A stretch of 64,000 nt of DNA, taken from Gnetum montanum (Eukaryota > Streptophyta > Gnetopsida > Gnetales > Gnetaceae). The position numbers were made by a program, and so were the translations under genes. The notes beneath the pieces were generated by a model. It was not told the DNA's origin and made no database searches. It saw nothing but the letters and a program-made list of their open reading frames with translations. The stretch spans positions 99,456 to 163,455 of the forward strand of contig MNCI01001451.1 in assembly GCA_015680685.1 (NCBI GenBank), in the 5' to 3' direction. The first letter of the stretch is position 1, and every line of letters starts with the position of its first letter. Positions 22,529-33,960 of the stretch are shown piece after piece.

Positions 22529-23854
22529 ATGGCTGATGTTCAAGAAAATCCAGAAATTGAGGCCGAAATAGAACTTGGTTAGGATGAGACTAAGTTTCAA
22601 ATGTTATGGGATCATGTCAGGGTAATTGATGAGGCCTTAGCCTATCCTGGTCCAGAAAACGTGGATGCGATCCATCACATTCTTAAAGATGTTGACTTGC
22701 CACAAGAAAAGATGGATCTTCCCTCCAAGGATAGGATGAAATTGGAAGAGGCTAAGGTTTCAATCTTGGAAGGTCATATGGATCGCATGATCAACCTCTA
22801 CAAGGATCTATTTGGTTCCTTGGAAGAGGCACAAACAAAAGCATCCTTGGTTAAGGACTTAGTTGGTCAGGTGAAAATTCTGGAGGATGCCCTGGTGGGG
22901 GTAAATCAAGAACTATCTAATTTTGAAAATTGAAAATGCCATCCTGAAATCCTCTTTAGCAGGACACTTGGCAGATGAGCTAGTAACGACAGCCCGTATC
23001 AAAGCTAGAGAACCAAGTTCTTATGATGGTGAGAGAAATGATGCTAAAATCGATGCTTTCCTCCATGATGCGGAGATGTACCTAAATACTGGGGGTGTTC
23101 CTGCAACCCAAAAGGTCTCCACAACATCACAATTTCTCATAGGAAGTGCTAAAAAGAAAAGGGCACCATGATTGTGGCTTAGTCTCCTCCGTGCCCAAGA
23201 AAAGGGCACCATGACAGAAAATATCGAGACATGGGATAGCTTTAAGGCTGCATTGATCAAACAGTTCCATCCTGGAAACTCTGAATGGGTCACTAGAACC
23301 AAGTTAGAGACCCCAAAACATTTGGGAAAGCTTGAGGATTATATCAATAGCTTCCAAGAACTCATGTTACTGATTCCCAATATGGGAGATCGGGATCATT
23401 TCTTTAAATTCATAAATGGGCTACAACCATGGGCGTAGATGGAATTGCATCGAAGAGGCATTAACTCCCTCATGGAGGCTATTGTGGCTACTGGCACTTT
23501 TCTGGACTTCAAGGCAACAAAGCCAGATAAGGGCAAGCCAGGGAAGGATAAGCATTGCATGCCCTCCCACTCTCAGAGAACAGATACAGGATCCATCAAA
23601 GATGGAAATACCTTTAGATCAGTTCAACAAGGTAGTCGCTTGATGGGTGGTCCTCTAGGGAACCAAGGCTCCCAACAAAAATGCAAAGATACAGGGAGCA
23701 AGTGGCAACCTTGGGCCAAGAAGAAGAAGTTTACAGGAGGCACCTTTAAGGGGCCAATTCAATGCTTCTTGTGTCGTGGAAATCACTTGGTAGGAAATTG
23801 TCCCATGAGTTTAGGAAGCACTAAGAATAGGCAGGGGCTAGCTCCTGGGAAATA
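22529..23854 (+). pseudogene. gag: gag of element C (chromovirus), broken
   Basis: A likely start ATG at 22529 (MADVQENPEIEAEIELG) is followed by a TAG stop. The frame resumes with a coiled-coil-like N-terminal region (22601-22933) and shifts near 22925. The retrotransposon gag core follows: PSSYDGERNDAKIDAFL (about 23012) and ETWDSFKAALIKQFHPGN (about 23226), with FINGLQPW at about 23411. A basic region ends in the zinc knuckle CFLCRGNHLVGNC (about 23764), spaced CX2CX3HX4C rather than the usual CX2CX4HX4C. Stops include TGA at 23169 and TAG at 23437. The protein would form the virus-like particle and bind element RNA. Confidence 0.85.
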
Positions 23855-23855
23855 A

Positions 23856-26800
23856 TTGATGGCACTTGATTATTATCTTGATCCATGCCTTCATATTATT
23901 GATGGAAGCACATCGAGGAAACAGCTAAGGCTAGCGGTGATAATGGAGTTATCAGACATGGTTACACAGAGGTCAGGGGCTAGAAACTCCCAAAATCCTA
24001 ATCCTGATACTCTACATCAGGTTCAATTGGCCCCAATCATTGTGAGCACGAGTTAGCTAAGTTCCCTCATTGATAATGGGGCTAGTTACAATTACATGGT
24101 TCCAGCCATGGTGAAAAACCTATAGCTAAATATGGAACCTGTCCAAGCATCCTGCAAGTTGGCCAAGTTTAGGCCCCTTCAGTGCATCAGGGTGTGTCGT
24201 GGTGTCCGCGTTCAAGTGGGCTCATGGCAAGGAGTGCTAGATTTTTCAATTCTAGACATGGACTCCTTTCAGGTCATTTTGGGGTAAGAATTTTTATGCA
24301 AGGCCAAAGTTTTTATAGCCCCACATCTGGACTTGATTTTTATTTTACATGAAAGCTCTCTGTGCATTGTTCAAACTCATGAAGAACAAATGGAAAAGGA
24401 TGAGGTTGCTAGCCCCCAGATTGTGTCACCAATGATGATGAAACACTTGGCCAGGGACCCTACCAGGAAATTTCTGCTAGCTATGCAAACGGGTGATCCT
24501 TCTAAGGCTTGTGGATCCCAAGCTATTGTTGACCCATGCATAGCATAGGTGCTTGATAAGTTTAAAGATGTGATGTCACCTGAACTGCCTGGTAGTTTGC
24601 CACCTCGGAGAGTAGTGGATTACAAAATCGAATTGCAGCCTAGCATTGATCCTCCTATCTAGAGGCCATACCGGTTAATAGGACTAGAATTGGGGAAACT
24701 GAAAAAGTAGCTTAAAGGTTTAATGTCCAAGGGATACATTCATTCCTCAAAATCCCCTTATGGGGCACCGGTGCTATTTGTTACCAAGGAGGACAGAACA
24801 CTATGGCTCTGTTGTGATTATAAACTGCTGAATAAACACACGATCAAGAACAAGTACCCAGTGCCGCTCATTTTTGACTTGTTTGATCAATTGGTAGGGG
24901 CTTGATATTTTACCCAGCTAGACCTCAAACAAGGATACTATTAGGTTCGTATTGCATAAGGGGATGAAGCAAAAACTGCATGTGTAACATGGTATGGATC
25001 ATATGAATGGATCGTAATACCTTTCGGGCTTTGCAATGCACCGACTACATTTTGTACGTTGATGAACGAGATATTTCAACCCTTCCTAAATAAATTTGTG
25101 GTCATTTATCTTGATGACATCATGATATATAGCTAGTCAATGGAGGAACATGCCCTCCACCTGCAGATGGTCCTTGAGAAGCTACGAGAAAATCGGTTGT
25201 ACGTTAAGAAAGAAAAATGTGAATTCTACTGCTCAGAGCTAAAATTTTTGGGGCATCTCATGGGGTATGGGTAAGTAAAGCCAAATTCAAAGAAGGTAGA
25301 GGTTGTACGCCAATGGCCCGCTCCCACTAATGTACATGAGGTCAGACAGTTCATGGGATTAGCTACTTTCTATCGGAAATTCATCAAAAATTTCTCAAGA
25401 ATTGCTGCTCCTCTAACCAATCTGCAAAAGAAAGAAGTTGCATGGGAGTGGGATGCAAATTGTCAGAAAGCCTTTGAGAGGATCAAAGAGGCTTTAACCT
25501 CCCATCTAGTGTTGGCGTTGCCCAATTTCTTGAAACCCTTTGAGGTTCATACAGATGCTAGTGACAATGCAATTGGGGGCGTCTTGCTACAGGAAGGTCA
25601 TTTTGTCACTTATGAAAGTTAGAAGCAAAATCAAGTAGAGTAGAGGTGGCCAGTCCATGAAAAAGAAATTTTTGCTATTGTCCATTTCTTGAGAGCATGG
25701 AGACACTACTTGCTGGGAAGTTGTGTCCTTGTGAAGACGGATAACCTGGCCACTAGCTACTTGATGAATCAAATGAAGTTGAGGCCCAAATAGGCTCGAT
25801 GATTGGCCATGTTGTCCAAATTTGATTTGCAATTGACTTACCATCCTGGAAAGGAGAACGTGGTGGTAGATGCATTGAGTCACCATCCTTAACCTACCTC
25901 TCAGCTCTTTTCCATGATTGGGCCACAAACTTCGCATGTTCAATGGGACGAAGTGTTGTTGGCTAGAATTTAAGATGGTTTGAAAAGGGACCCCCATATC
26001 ATTGATTTAATGAAACTGATAGAAACTAGGTGAGCACCACAGTTCAAAATGAGAGATGGACTACTTTGGTTTTGGGATAGTTAGATATGCATTCTAGATT
26101 GGGATGGCCTACGCAAGGAGATCATTCGAGAATGCCATGACACACAGTGGGCAGGGTACCCTGGACAGCAAAGGACCTTGTCTCTCATTGAGAGAACCTT
26201 CTTCTGGCCAAAATGTACCGTGATGTGATTGCTTATATCCAAAAGTGTATGGTGTGCCAGCAGGATAAGGGGTCTACAGAGTATTTGAGTGGTCTTCTAC
26301 TGGCCTTGGAGATCCCTCCATTTCCATGGGCTATAGTGTCTATGGACTTCATCACAGGATTTCCAAATATTCAGGGCTTAAGCAGCATTATTTTTGTGGT
26401 GGAAACATTCTCTAAATTTGCCATATGCATTCCCTGTCCATCACAGTGTTCGGCTGAGGACATGACAACATACTATTTTGACAGGGTGGTTCGATATTTT
26501 GGGTTACCCATGAGCATCATTTCAGATTGAGATTTGTGCTTTACAAGTGCTTTTTAGCAACCACTATTTGGCATGATGGGTACCACCCTCAAATTGTGAA
26601 TGAGCTTTCATCCCTAGACTGATGGGCAGATGGAACGGATGAATCGGGTACTTGAAGAGTACCTTCATCACTATGTTCATAGTGACCAAAAGAACTGGCC
26701 ATTTCTGTTAGGGATTGCCCAGTTGAGCTATAACATCCAAAATTCCTCAGCTACTGGGTTTTCCCCTATGGAACTAGTAATGGGAAGGTAGCCCATTACC

Positions 26801-27430
26801 CCTCATATGGTCTCCCCCTCGTTGCAGGGTTGGCATCCCATAGCGGATGAATTCTTGAAGAGGTGGTTTGAAAATGTTGATACAACAAAGTATCATTTGG
26901 AGAGGGTTGTGCAACGAATGAAAAAATATGCTGATTGAAAATGCTAGCCTTGTGAATTCAAGATGGGAGTTTGGGTCCTTCTGAAGTTGGACCCACATCA
27001 GTTTAAACCGAAACAAGGAACTACCTCCAAGCTGATGAGGCAATATGATGGTCCCTTCTGGATCATCGATAAAATTAACCCTATGACATATAAGCTTTAG
27101 CTACCGATAAATATGGACCAAGTCCATTCAGTTTTTCATGTTAGCATGTTGAAGCCATTTCCGGATGGATTCCCATATCTGGAGAGAAGCCTCTCGATCA
27201 GAGAGCGACCTTGTATACAATCTATACAAGGAAAGAGAGTAGAATGCATCCAAAACTTCCAGACCTCTGGCCATGGGGCATATTTAAAAGTGGAGTTCCT
27301 CGTCCACTGGAAACATCATCCTGACTCAGACAATAGCTGGGAATCACTAGAGCATTTGAGGTCCCAGGAAAACTTGATCCTGTACTTCTGTAGGGAGCAA
27401 GCAATTGACCTCTCACCTTGGCTGCTCTGA
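23856..27430 (+). pseudogene. pol: Protease-RT-RNase H-integrase-chromodomain polyprotein of element C, broken
   Basis: The frame is largely open apart from many stops at likely CAG, CAA or CGA codons. Protease: SLIDNGASYNYMV (about 24068) with DNG in place of [21 protein letters not shown] (24735), TQLDLKQGYY (24913), IPFGLCNAPTTF (25018) and the catalytic YLDD at 25107-25118. RNase H: FEVHTDASDNAIGGVLLQ (25540) and KEIFAIVHFLRAWRHYLLG (about 25663). Integrase: zinc-finger remnant CMVCQQDK (about 26246), VSMDFITGFP with the first Asp (about 26338), MSIISD with the second (about 26510), and GQMERMNR around the Glu (about 26624). A chromodomain ends it (about 27240-27400), with VEFLVHWKHHPDSDNSWESL. 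Chromodomains target insertion to marked chromatin. Catalytic residues are mostly present, and inactivation is by stops. Confidence 0.92.
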
Positions 27431-28028
27431 TGATGGATGGAGAAACCTCTCATGTGAAAAAAAAATCAGAAGAGGCATGACATGTGGTGCCTTATAGGAT
27501 TCGAGAGCAAATTCCTATGGGAGTTGGCCTCAAATACGGGAGGAAGGTGCCTGGAGCCATTCAAAGTGGTCTATAGGTGATGGGGTTTAAGATTCAAAGA
27601 GTGTTGAACTTAAGACCCCTAGATCTTTGGATCAAATGAGTCAGGGGATGCCCTGGAACTCTTGGATCCCTAGGTCGGTGCATTCTATCATGTTGCAATG
27701 ATAGACCACTTGATGTCCTCCCATAGCTTGGCATATTAGGCTAGGTATGGAAGGATGGATAGTCCAAGTCTTGAGGAGTGATGCTCTTGACTTGGGTGTC
27801 AGATGCTAGGATGAGTCCAGATCCTAGGAAGATGGTTGAGTTCAACGAAAAATGCTTTACAGCCTTAGGCCCTAGTTGTTGGACCTTCTAGAACCAAAGA
27901 TCCCTTCAAATTTGACTTAGAATAGCATGGGCATACTTCCCCAGAATTGACGGAATTCTCCCTTGGTTTTGATGTAGCAACCTCGTGGGCTATCCAGACC
28001 ATGCTCCAAGGTCATCGCTCATTTTAAT
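27431..28028 (+). other. Non-coding region between pol and PPT of element C
   Basis: About 600 bases with no recognisable domain between the end of the polyprotein and the polypurine tract. Possibly a 3' untranslated region. Confidence 0.6.
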
Positions 28029-28039
28029 CAGGGGAGAAT
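28029..28039 (+). other. Polypurine tract of element C
   Basis: CAGGGGAGAAT lies directly before the 3' LTR start TGTGAGAG at 28040. Confidence 0.85.
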
Positions 28040-28604
28040 TGTGAGAGAGGTAGCAAGGTTGCTGGTAGCCTGCTACCTCCCCCATGGTTCAGGGGCGGTG
28101 GGGGCATAAGGGGTCCTCCACTCCTTGTGTCTTCAGAACCATACTGGCATGGCAGTTCCATATATTGGTAAGAGGAGGCTACGACCTACCTCATTACCCC
28201 ACTCGGTAGGACCTTACCTGGGAGGGTTGCGTAGTTCAACTCTACATTGGGGTGTTTTTACTAGGTGTGTTATGGGACATGCTATGGGATGTTGCGTTCG
28301 CTCCTTGGAGCACGACACTAACTACCAGCATGTGGTGATGAATTTGGAGGGTTCAGCTAGTAGTCCCTGTGGTGTCCACGTGAGTGGAGCAAGGGAGTGC
28401 TATCTAGCTTGTTAGTGTATCGTGAATATTGTTTATGAAACATTGCTTAGGAGACATGCTAACGCTAACACATTGTTTTTTTGGCATGTGTTTCAGGCTT
28501 GTTGATTGCTGAGGCGTATTCCTCTTGAGTTTTGTCCCGATTCAGAATTTGCTTGGGAAACTCTTGGGGTGCCGAACAACGTGCTCAGGGACAACATTGT
28601 TACA
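28040..28604 (+). repeat. Element C, 3' LTR (565 bp)
   Basis: It opens TGTGAGAGAGG and closes ACATTGTTACA, followed by the target duplication TCCTC (28605-28609). It matches the 5' LTR along its whole length. Confidence 0.95.
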
Positions 28605-29028
28605 TCCTCTCCTTCTTTTTGGCCTAGTAAGAACAAGGGGTTTGTAAACTATTTTCACTTTGATGCCTCATAACACATCTCCTATTTCTGGTCTTGCATT
28701 GTACCTCAATGGGATGATAACTCTAATAGTCATGGTCCTACACAATGTATTCGGCATTAAGTCCTTGGATGCCCAATCTCATCAGAGTTCAGAGCAACAT
28801 TGCAAGAATGGATTGATTGGGTGGCAACACAATGTTGTCCTCAATGTTCCTCCATCATAGCTATTCATCCTAATGCAAGATGAAGGTGAAGTTTGACACA
28901 TACTCATCAAGATGAGTATATGCCACTTTGCGTTGTTGGGGCATTGGTGGTTTTGACCCTTCGTGCCTTTGTTTATTGAATGTATGGTTGAACAATAGTG
29001 GAGATTCAGTCCTATGAGAAGAAGACAT
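28605..29028 (-). pseudogene. gag: gag 5' end of element B
   Basis: Minus strand. An ATG at 29028 begins MSSSHR, the same six residues that start the gag of element D (53821). The frame soon breaks and then meets element C. The text from 28950 to 28860 resembles the matching part of D around 53740-53690 (CATACTCAT, GATGAAGGTGAA). Confidence 0.6.
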
Positions 29029-29058
29029 TTTAGTTGGAAAGAAAAATAGTGTGCTTTT

Positions 29059-29102
29059 ATTTTTAATGATTATTTTTAATGATTATTTTTAATGATTATT
29101 TT
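29059..29102 (+). repeat. 13-bp tandem repeat, three copies
   Basis: ATTTTTAATGATT repeated three times in perfect register plus a partial copy. It lies in the leader of element B between primer site and gag. Confidence 0.95.
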
Positions 29103-29135
29103 ACTAATCCTAGATAGTGCACATAGCTAACTAAA

Positions 29136-29155
29136 GTTCCTGAAAACAATGCCAA
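29136..29155 (-). other. Decayed primer binding site of element B
   Basis: The minus strand reads TTGGCATTGTTTTCAGGAAC. Position and TTGGCA...T.G.AGG.A- pattern match the primer sites of A and D, with C-to-T decay. Confidence 0.5.
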
Positions 29156-30049
29156 TGATGAGTAGTGAGTAGTCCCTATGTCCAAATATATGAATCACTT
29201 GCATTCAATCAATGATTCAGTTGAATTCCATAGACTTTAGCTCTATAAGTACAATAGGTCTAGGAAGTGAATCTAATGTACATGATCATTATCTTCTTAG
29301 TTTAACTTGTGAAGTGCAAGTGTATGATTAAGTGTAACTAAGGCATATGATTTTTATCATTTTATATTTATTGCTTAAATCACCTACATGCTAGAAAATG
29401 AAGTAATTAAATGCTTGATTAATCTAAATACTAACTAATATACTAATTACTCCTAACATAAGCATCCATTTCCATTTAATATACACATCCTAAACCATGT
29501 TACAATGTTATTGGATTATCAAACGTTAAGCACTACTGGGATTACCAAGTAGTAACGTTTGCTTGAAATGGTTGTAGTTATGCGTATTAATTAATATTAA
29601 TTAATTCAATGCATTAAAGTAAATTGCTCAAATAATAAATGCATTAAGTAAACATTAATCTAATTCCAAATTTTGTAAGGTTTGTGAAGAAAGCTTGTCT
29701 TTATTGCCAATCACACCGATGTGCTTAGGTACATTAGTGTTTGAATAAAGATCTTTACACTTATCACTTTTATTATAGGCACTTAGAAAATATTCTAACT
29801 ATCAAATGGACAAAATGCAAGAGCTTCAGTAGGATACTAACTATGGAATGCCACAAATGTGGATGGTGAGCCCATATTTATAAGCAAAGATAGACATTGC
29901 ATTTACAGAATCATGTCAACACGTCAAACCATGCATCGACCTGACTATGGTAATAGGATCACATCAACACAACTACGTTGATGGGATCATGTTGACAAGA
30001 TTGCGTTCATGGGATCACATTGACGCAACCCAAGGAAGATGCTTCATGA
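29156..30049 (-). repeat. Element B, 5' LTR
   Basis: It opens TGATGAGTAGTGAGTAG on the plus strand and resembles the LTRs of A and D in order of blocks (TACTGGGATTACCAAGTAG near 29543, ATTGCCAATCACACC near 29704). The minus-strand TATA-like sequence is at 29874-29882. The upstream U3 holds three related units around GGATCACATCAACACAAC (29950-30030). The outer end is unsure. TTCATGA at 30043-30049 may be a mutated TTCATCA. Confidence 0.7.
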
Positions 30050-31223
30050 ATTAGTATGATAGTGTCATTATCCCAAAATAGTAAGCTATATTTTTTCTAA
30101 AAAAAAATTGTATTTAAAGATCAAACATTAAACATTTAAATGAAAAATTAAAATATGCTTAAATGTTAATAAAAATTATTTGGTTTCATATTTCATGTAC
30201 CAAACCTAATGAAAATCAAAGAAATAGAAATTCATGAAACAAGTTGGAAAGTTATTTTGTAAAGGAAATTATTTGTAGACAATGGCATTTAAGAGCAAAA
30301 TGACATTAGTTGTTTTACATAGCAACTGATATATGAAGATGCATGGGGAATGATATCCACGTTACTTTGCTTCAAATATTTCACCTTGACTCTCCTTTCA
30401 TTCTAACTAAATACCAACATAGTTTTAAATTTTAAAATGTATATTTAGAATAAATCCATCAAAATTGATCCAGCTAAGGATTATTAATATCTTTGTATGA
30501 AAAGAATTAACTGACAAGTGAATGTAATTTCCCTATTTATGATGTTCGAGTGTATTATCATTTCTTAATAGTCATCATGAATATTGCAAATACAAAGTTT
30601 AAAATATACAGTATATTACAAGAAGCTTTTACAAACATTCATCCATTACAAGATCAAAGTTCAAAGCATGATAAGAAGTTGTTTAGCTAGGAAAAGGGAA
30701 AAAGAATAAGCAAGATAATGGATCAAACTTATTTTATCAGAAGCATACTAACATTGTAATGAGGCATGAGCAAGGTATTATGTTTTGACAAGTTACAAAG
30801 TGGCTTTTTCCAAAGATAGTGTTGTCAAAGATGTTAAGTACCTGCAAGAATGATAGGTTGGAGATGTGGGAAGATAGGGAGTCATGCAATATGGTATTTT
30901 CCAATGATATCTCGACAACTTAGCTAGGATAAGGATGATTTTTGGTGAAGCATTTGAGTCTAGTCAAATTGCATGCATTTGGAGCACTAGCTTCATCCCA
31001 ATTGCCAAGAAGTGGGATAGGATAGTTGCTACTCTAATACATCTTTTGAGTTTAATCAAAACTCTCACATCACTTAAAGCACCCTATGTATCCTCTACAT
31101 TAACAAAAGTGATAAACAATGGATAAAATGAAAGAAGGATTGAAAGGCAGAGAAGAAAGGGTTTTGCATAATAAGATGTCATTGCTACAACTTGAAACTT
31201 AGAGTTATCTCACTGAAACTATT

Positions 31224-31352
31224 CTTTGAAACCATGGAGATAAGGTGCTTGTTGTTGACTATATCTAAAGATGTTTACTACTGTGATGCTTTGAAACCAT
31301 GGACATAAGGTGCCTACTATTGACTGTGTTAAAGATGTTTACTATTGTGATG
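31224..31352 (+). repeat. 65-bp tandem duplication
   Basis: 31224-31288 and 31289-31352 both begin CTTTGAAACCATGGA and end TTACTA.TGTGATG, with a few differences and one indel. Two copies only. Confidence 0.9.
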
Positions 31353-31784
31353 CATTACTTGTATATGGTGAGGGTTACGTTGAGGATAGTGACAGAAAAT
31401 CATAAATCAATCCACATTGGTTCAAATAGATGGTTAAGATGAACACATATAAGATTTGATGCTCACCTAACACTATCAAATTTACCATCCATTTTGAACC
31501 CATGTGGATCAGTTTATGGTTTTCCTATATTGACTTATAAGTTTACAGAAGTTTCCTTTAGAAATTTGTAGCTTGGTTTGCATAAAGATAGTTACATAAA
31601 GGTCTACATGGTGAAGATAGAGTAAAGAGGCCCCTTTCCAAAAAATATTTTGTATTTATGACATATTGGATAAGAAAGCTATGATGCAAAGTACAAAAAA
31701 GATAGACAAATAATTAACACATACAAAAATGATTAAACAATTATTGTCTTGCCTAAATTCTAAAGAAAAAGTAACAAAAGTTAA

Positions 31785-32141
31785 GGTAGCATGTATGGTT
31801 CATTGAAAAGTAATTAAAAATAGTTCAAGGTAGAAAAAATAAAAAATGATTAAGAAAAGTCAATGTAGTAGGTATAGTTGGTTGAAAATTGATTTGATTA
31901 TTGCTTTCACAATTTCAAGTCATTTCACTTAAATCTTTGTGCAAAAGAACAATAATGTTTGTTTCATTTTTCTCAAAAGAATAAAATAATATTTACCATT
32001 AATTTTCATGAAGGCTAAAGGTTTAAGGGAGAAAGAATTAAATTTATACTTTTTATGATATTAAACAAAACTATTCCAACTTGGCAAGAAATACTAATGG
32101 GTGTGCAAGGACACACTCAGCCTTGTAATACACTTTCCCTT
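31785..32141. repeat. Inverted repeat arm (partner 37077-37440)
   Basis: The plus strand here matches the reverse complement of about 37077-37440. For example, TTCACTTAAATCTTTGTGCA and TATTTACCATTAATTT are shared, along with AAACTATTCCAACTTG. Identity looks like 80% or more. The spacer between the arms is about 5 kb. Confidence 0.8.
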
Positions 32142-32639
32142 GGTGAATTATTTGCAAATAGTTATTTCAAAGACACAAGAGGAATTTAGGAGGTGGGTAA
32201 TGTTGGATGCAAAATCTCATCTCATAAGAAAGATATTTTTCAAAGTGATCACAATAGGAGATAGGTGGGTGAACCTGATTGTAGTGACCTGTTCAAAGCT
32301 GTAGTAAGTGGGTTACACTAACTATAGTGACTTGTAAGTGTTGATTCCAACATCGCCCATGCTAGGCATAGGACCATGTTTAAATATGTTCATATACCAA
32401 ATTTCCAACAAAGCTTTATGTATACACAAACACAAAAGAGTGTATTTCAAAAGGAGTAAAAGACATCAAATATTTTATCATTTATTTATTTGTTACACTG
32501 CTTCAGTCCAAGAAAACAAGTTGAGCTACATTCAAATAATTGCATGGCACCACTAGTCCCATTATCTGTACATAGGAAATACAAGTGAATTAGTTTAGGT
32601 GCTTCTAATGGTTGAGCTAGTATATGTGCAACAATTCTT

Positions 32640-33960
32640 TGCAGTATTGTTTCAAGTTCTAGGACATATGAAGACTATGAATAATCATGTATAGTAGCAA
32701 TGTGGCAGTGGTGGAGAAAGTGGCAGGTGTTATAGGTGTGGACATGGACATTGTGGTAGCAAGACTTATGTAATGGCTACAGATGTAACTATAGGAGATA
32801 TGGTAAACATGGGGAAGTGGTTGCATTGGTGGTGGAAGAAGTGGGGTAGTGATAGTGACATGAATGGTAGACATGGACAAATAATAGCTTCAGTGCATGG
32901 AGTTGCTATAAAAGTGGTAGTGTGTAACAAAGGAAGAGGATAGAAGAGCCTCCCCTCTCCAGCCAAGAAAGGTGAGAAAATGATAGTTTCTCTTTCTTTC
33001 CTAGGGACGAACATTAGCAAAGCCAGCCTCTCTTAGCCAACATTTAGTAGCCTTCCCTCTCTTTGGTAGGGTGGTGATGGTTAACAATCGCATGAAAATG
33101 ACATAATCTCTAAAGTCTCCCTCTCTTCCAGTTAGCTGCCACATAGCAACGTTGTAGGCTATCAATGATGTTAATGGTGGTGCATGGCTCTCCATAATGA
33201 CATAGGTAAATGATGGGTTGCACGTAAATACTGGTACTATTCCATAGGCTCTCCTTATAGCAATTAATGCTACATGTTAGAGATGCGTTAGTAGTCTAGC
33301 GTGCATGTGTAGTAGGCATGACATTGGAAAGTAGATGCAACACTTATGAATGGTGGTGCAAGCACATGATGGTGGCAATGTCAATAGCATGGTGCACACA
33401 TTAGAGGCATCGACAGTAGCAGTATCTAGTGGATGGCATCAAAAGGGGCTTGCACACATCAACAATGGTGGTAGGTATAGTACATCAATTATCAAGCTAG
33501 TGTGATGGTAGTAGTGCTTGTGGTAGTTAGAAGCGACATTAGAGTATGGAAAAATAGTAGCAGTAGCTCTAAACTCCATATTGCACATGACAGAAATAGT
33601 GTGTGAGAGGTATCCTTCTCAAAAGTAGTGGCCTAGGATTCTGTGCCAGTAGTCATAGATAGCATGACAATAGTAGACATGTTAATTGTCTAGCCAGTAG
33701 TGGCAACAATAGCAAAAGAGAGGCAATGCATTCCTATAGTAGGCTTGACTTCTCTCTCCCTCTCCTAGGTGGAACATGGTAGGCATGTGAACAACACATG
33801 ATAACCATGAACAATGATGGTTGATGGTGGAATAGATATCTCCCTCTCCCTCTCCTGAAAACTATGAGCAGTGTCAGCTATGGTAATGTTCGCAACAATA
33901 AGACATCATGGACCAGTGGTAGTAGTCAGGAACCAAGGAAAAGTTTAAATTTACTAGTTT
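32640..33960 (+). repeat. GTGGTAG-rich degenerate low-complexity region
   Basis: Plus strand dominated by GTGG, GTAG and ATGG triplets with few C residues, with no fixed period. Resembles a decayed trinucleotide minisatellite. I see no credible coding frame. Confidence 0.5.

Larger units (their letters stand above)
21779..28604 (+). mobile_element. Element C: full-length Ty3/gypsy chromovirus, inactive
   Basis: A 6826 bp element with 563/565 bp LTRs, perfect TCCTC target duplications, initiator-tRNA-Met primer site, gag, protease, RT, RNase H, integrase, C-terminal chromodomain and polypurine tract, all on the plus strand. The domain order and chromodomain place it among plant chromoviruses. 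Many in-frame stops and at least one frameshift make it dead. It is nested in the gag of element B. Confidence 0.95.
19268..30049 (-). mobile_element. Element B: truncated Athila-like Ty3/gypsy element, split by element C
   Basis: Minus-strand order is 5' LTR (about 30049-29156), decayed primer site (29136-29155), gag start at 29028, the nested element C (21779-28604), the rest of gag, then protease to about 19268. Pol and the 3' LTR are missing. Removing C brings gag text together across the TCCTC duplication. The element is a sister of A and D, sharing the LTR start TGATGAGT and, with D, the gag start MSSSHR. Confidence 0.75.
30050..32560. other. AT-rich region, no genes seen
   Basis: No coding frame could be tied to a known domain. 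It contains a 65-bp tandem duplication and one arm of an inverted repeat with 37077-37380, listed separately. Confidence 0.5.

Noticed and set aside
32640-33200. Several minus-strand frames rich in His, Thr, Pro and Ser
   Set aside because: They are produced by the GTGGTAG-rich low-complexity tract.
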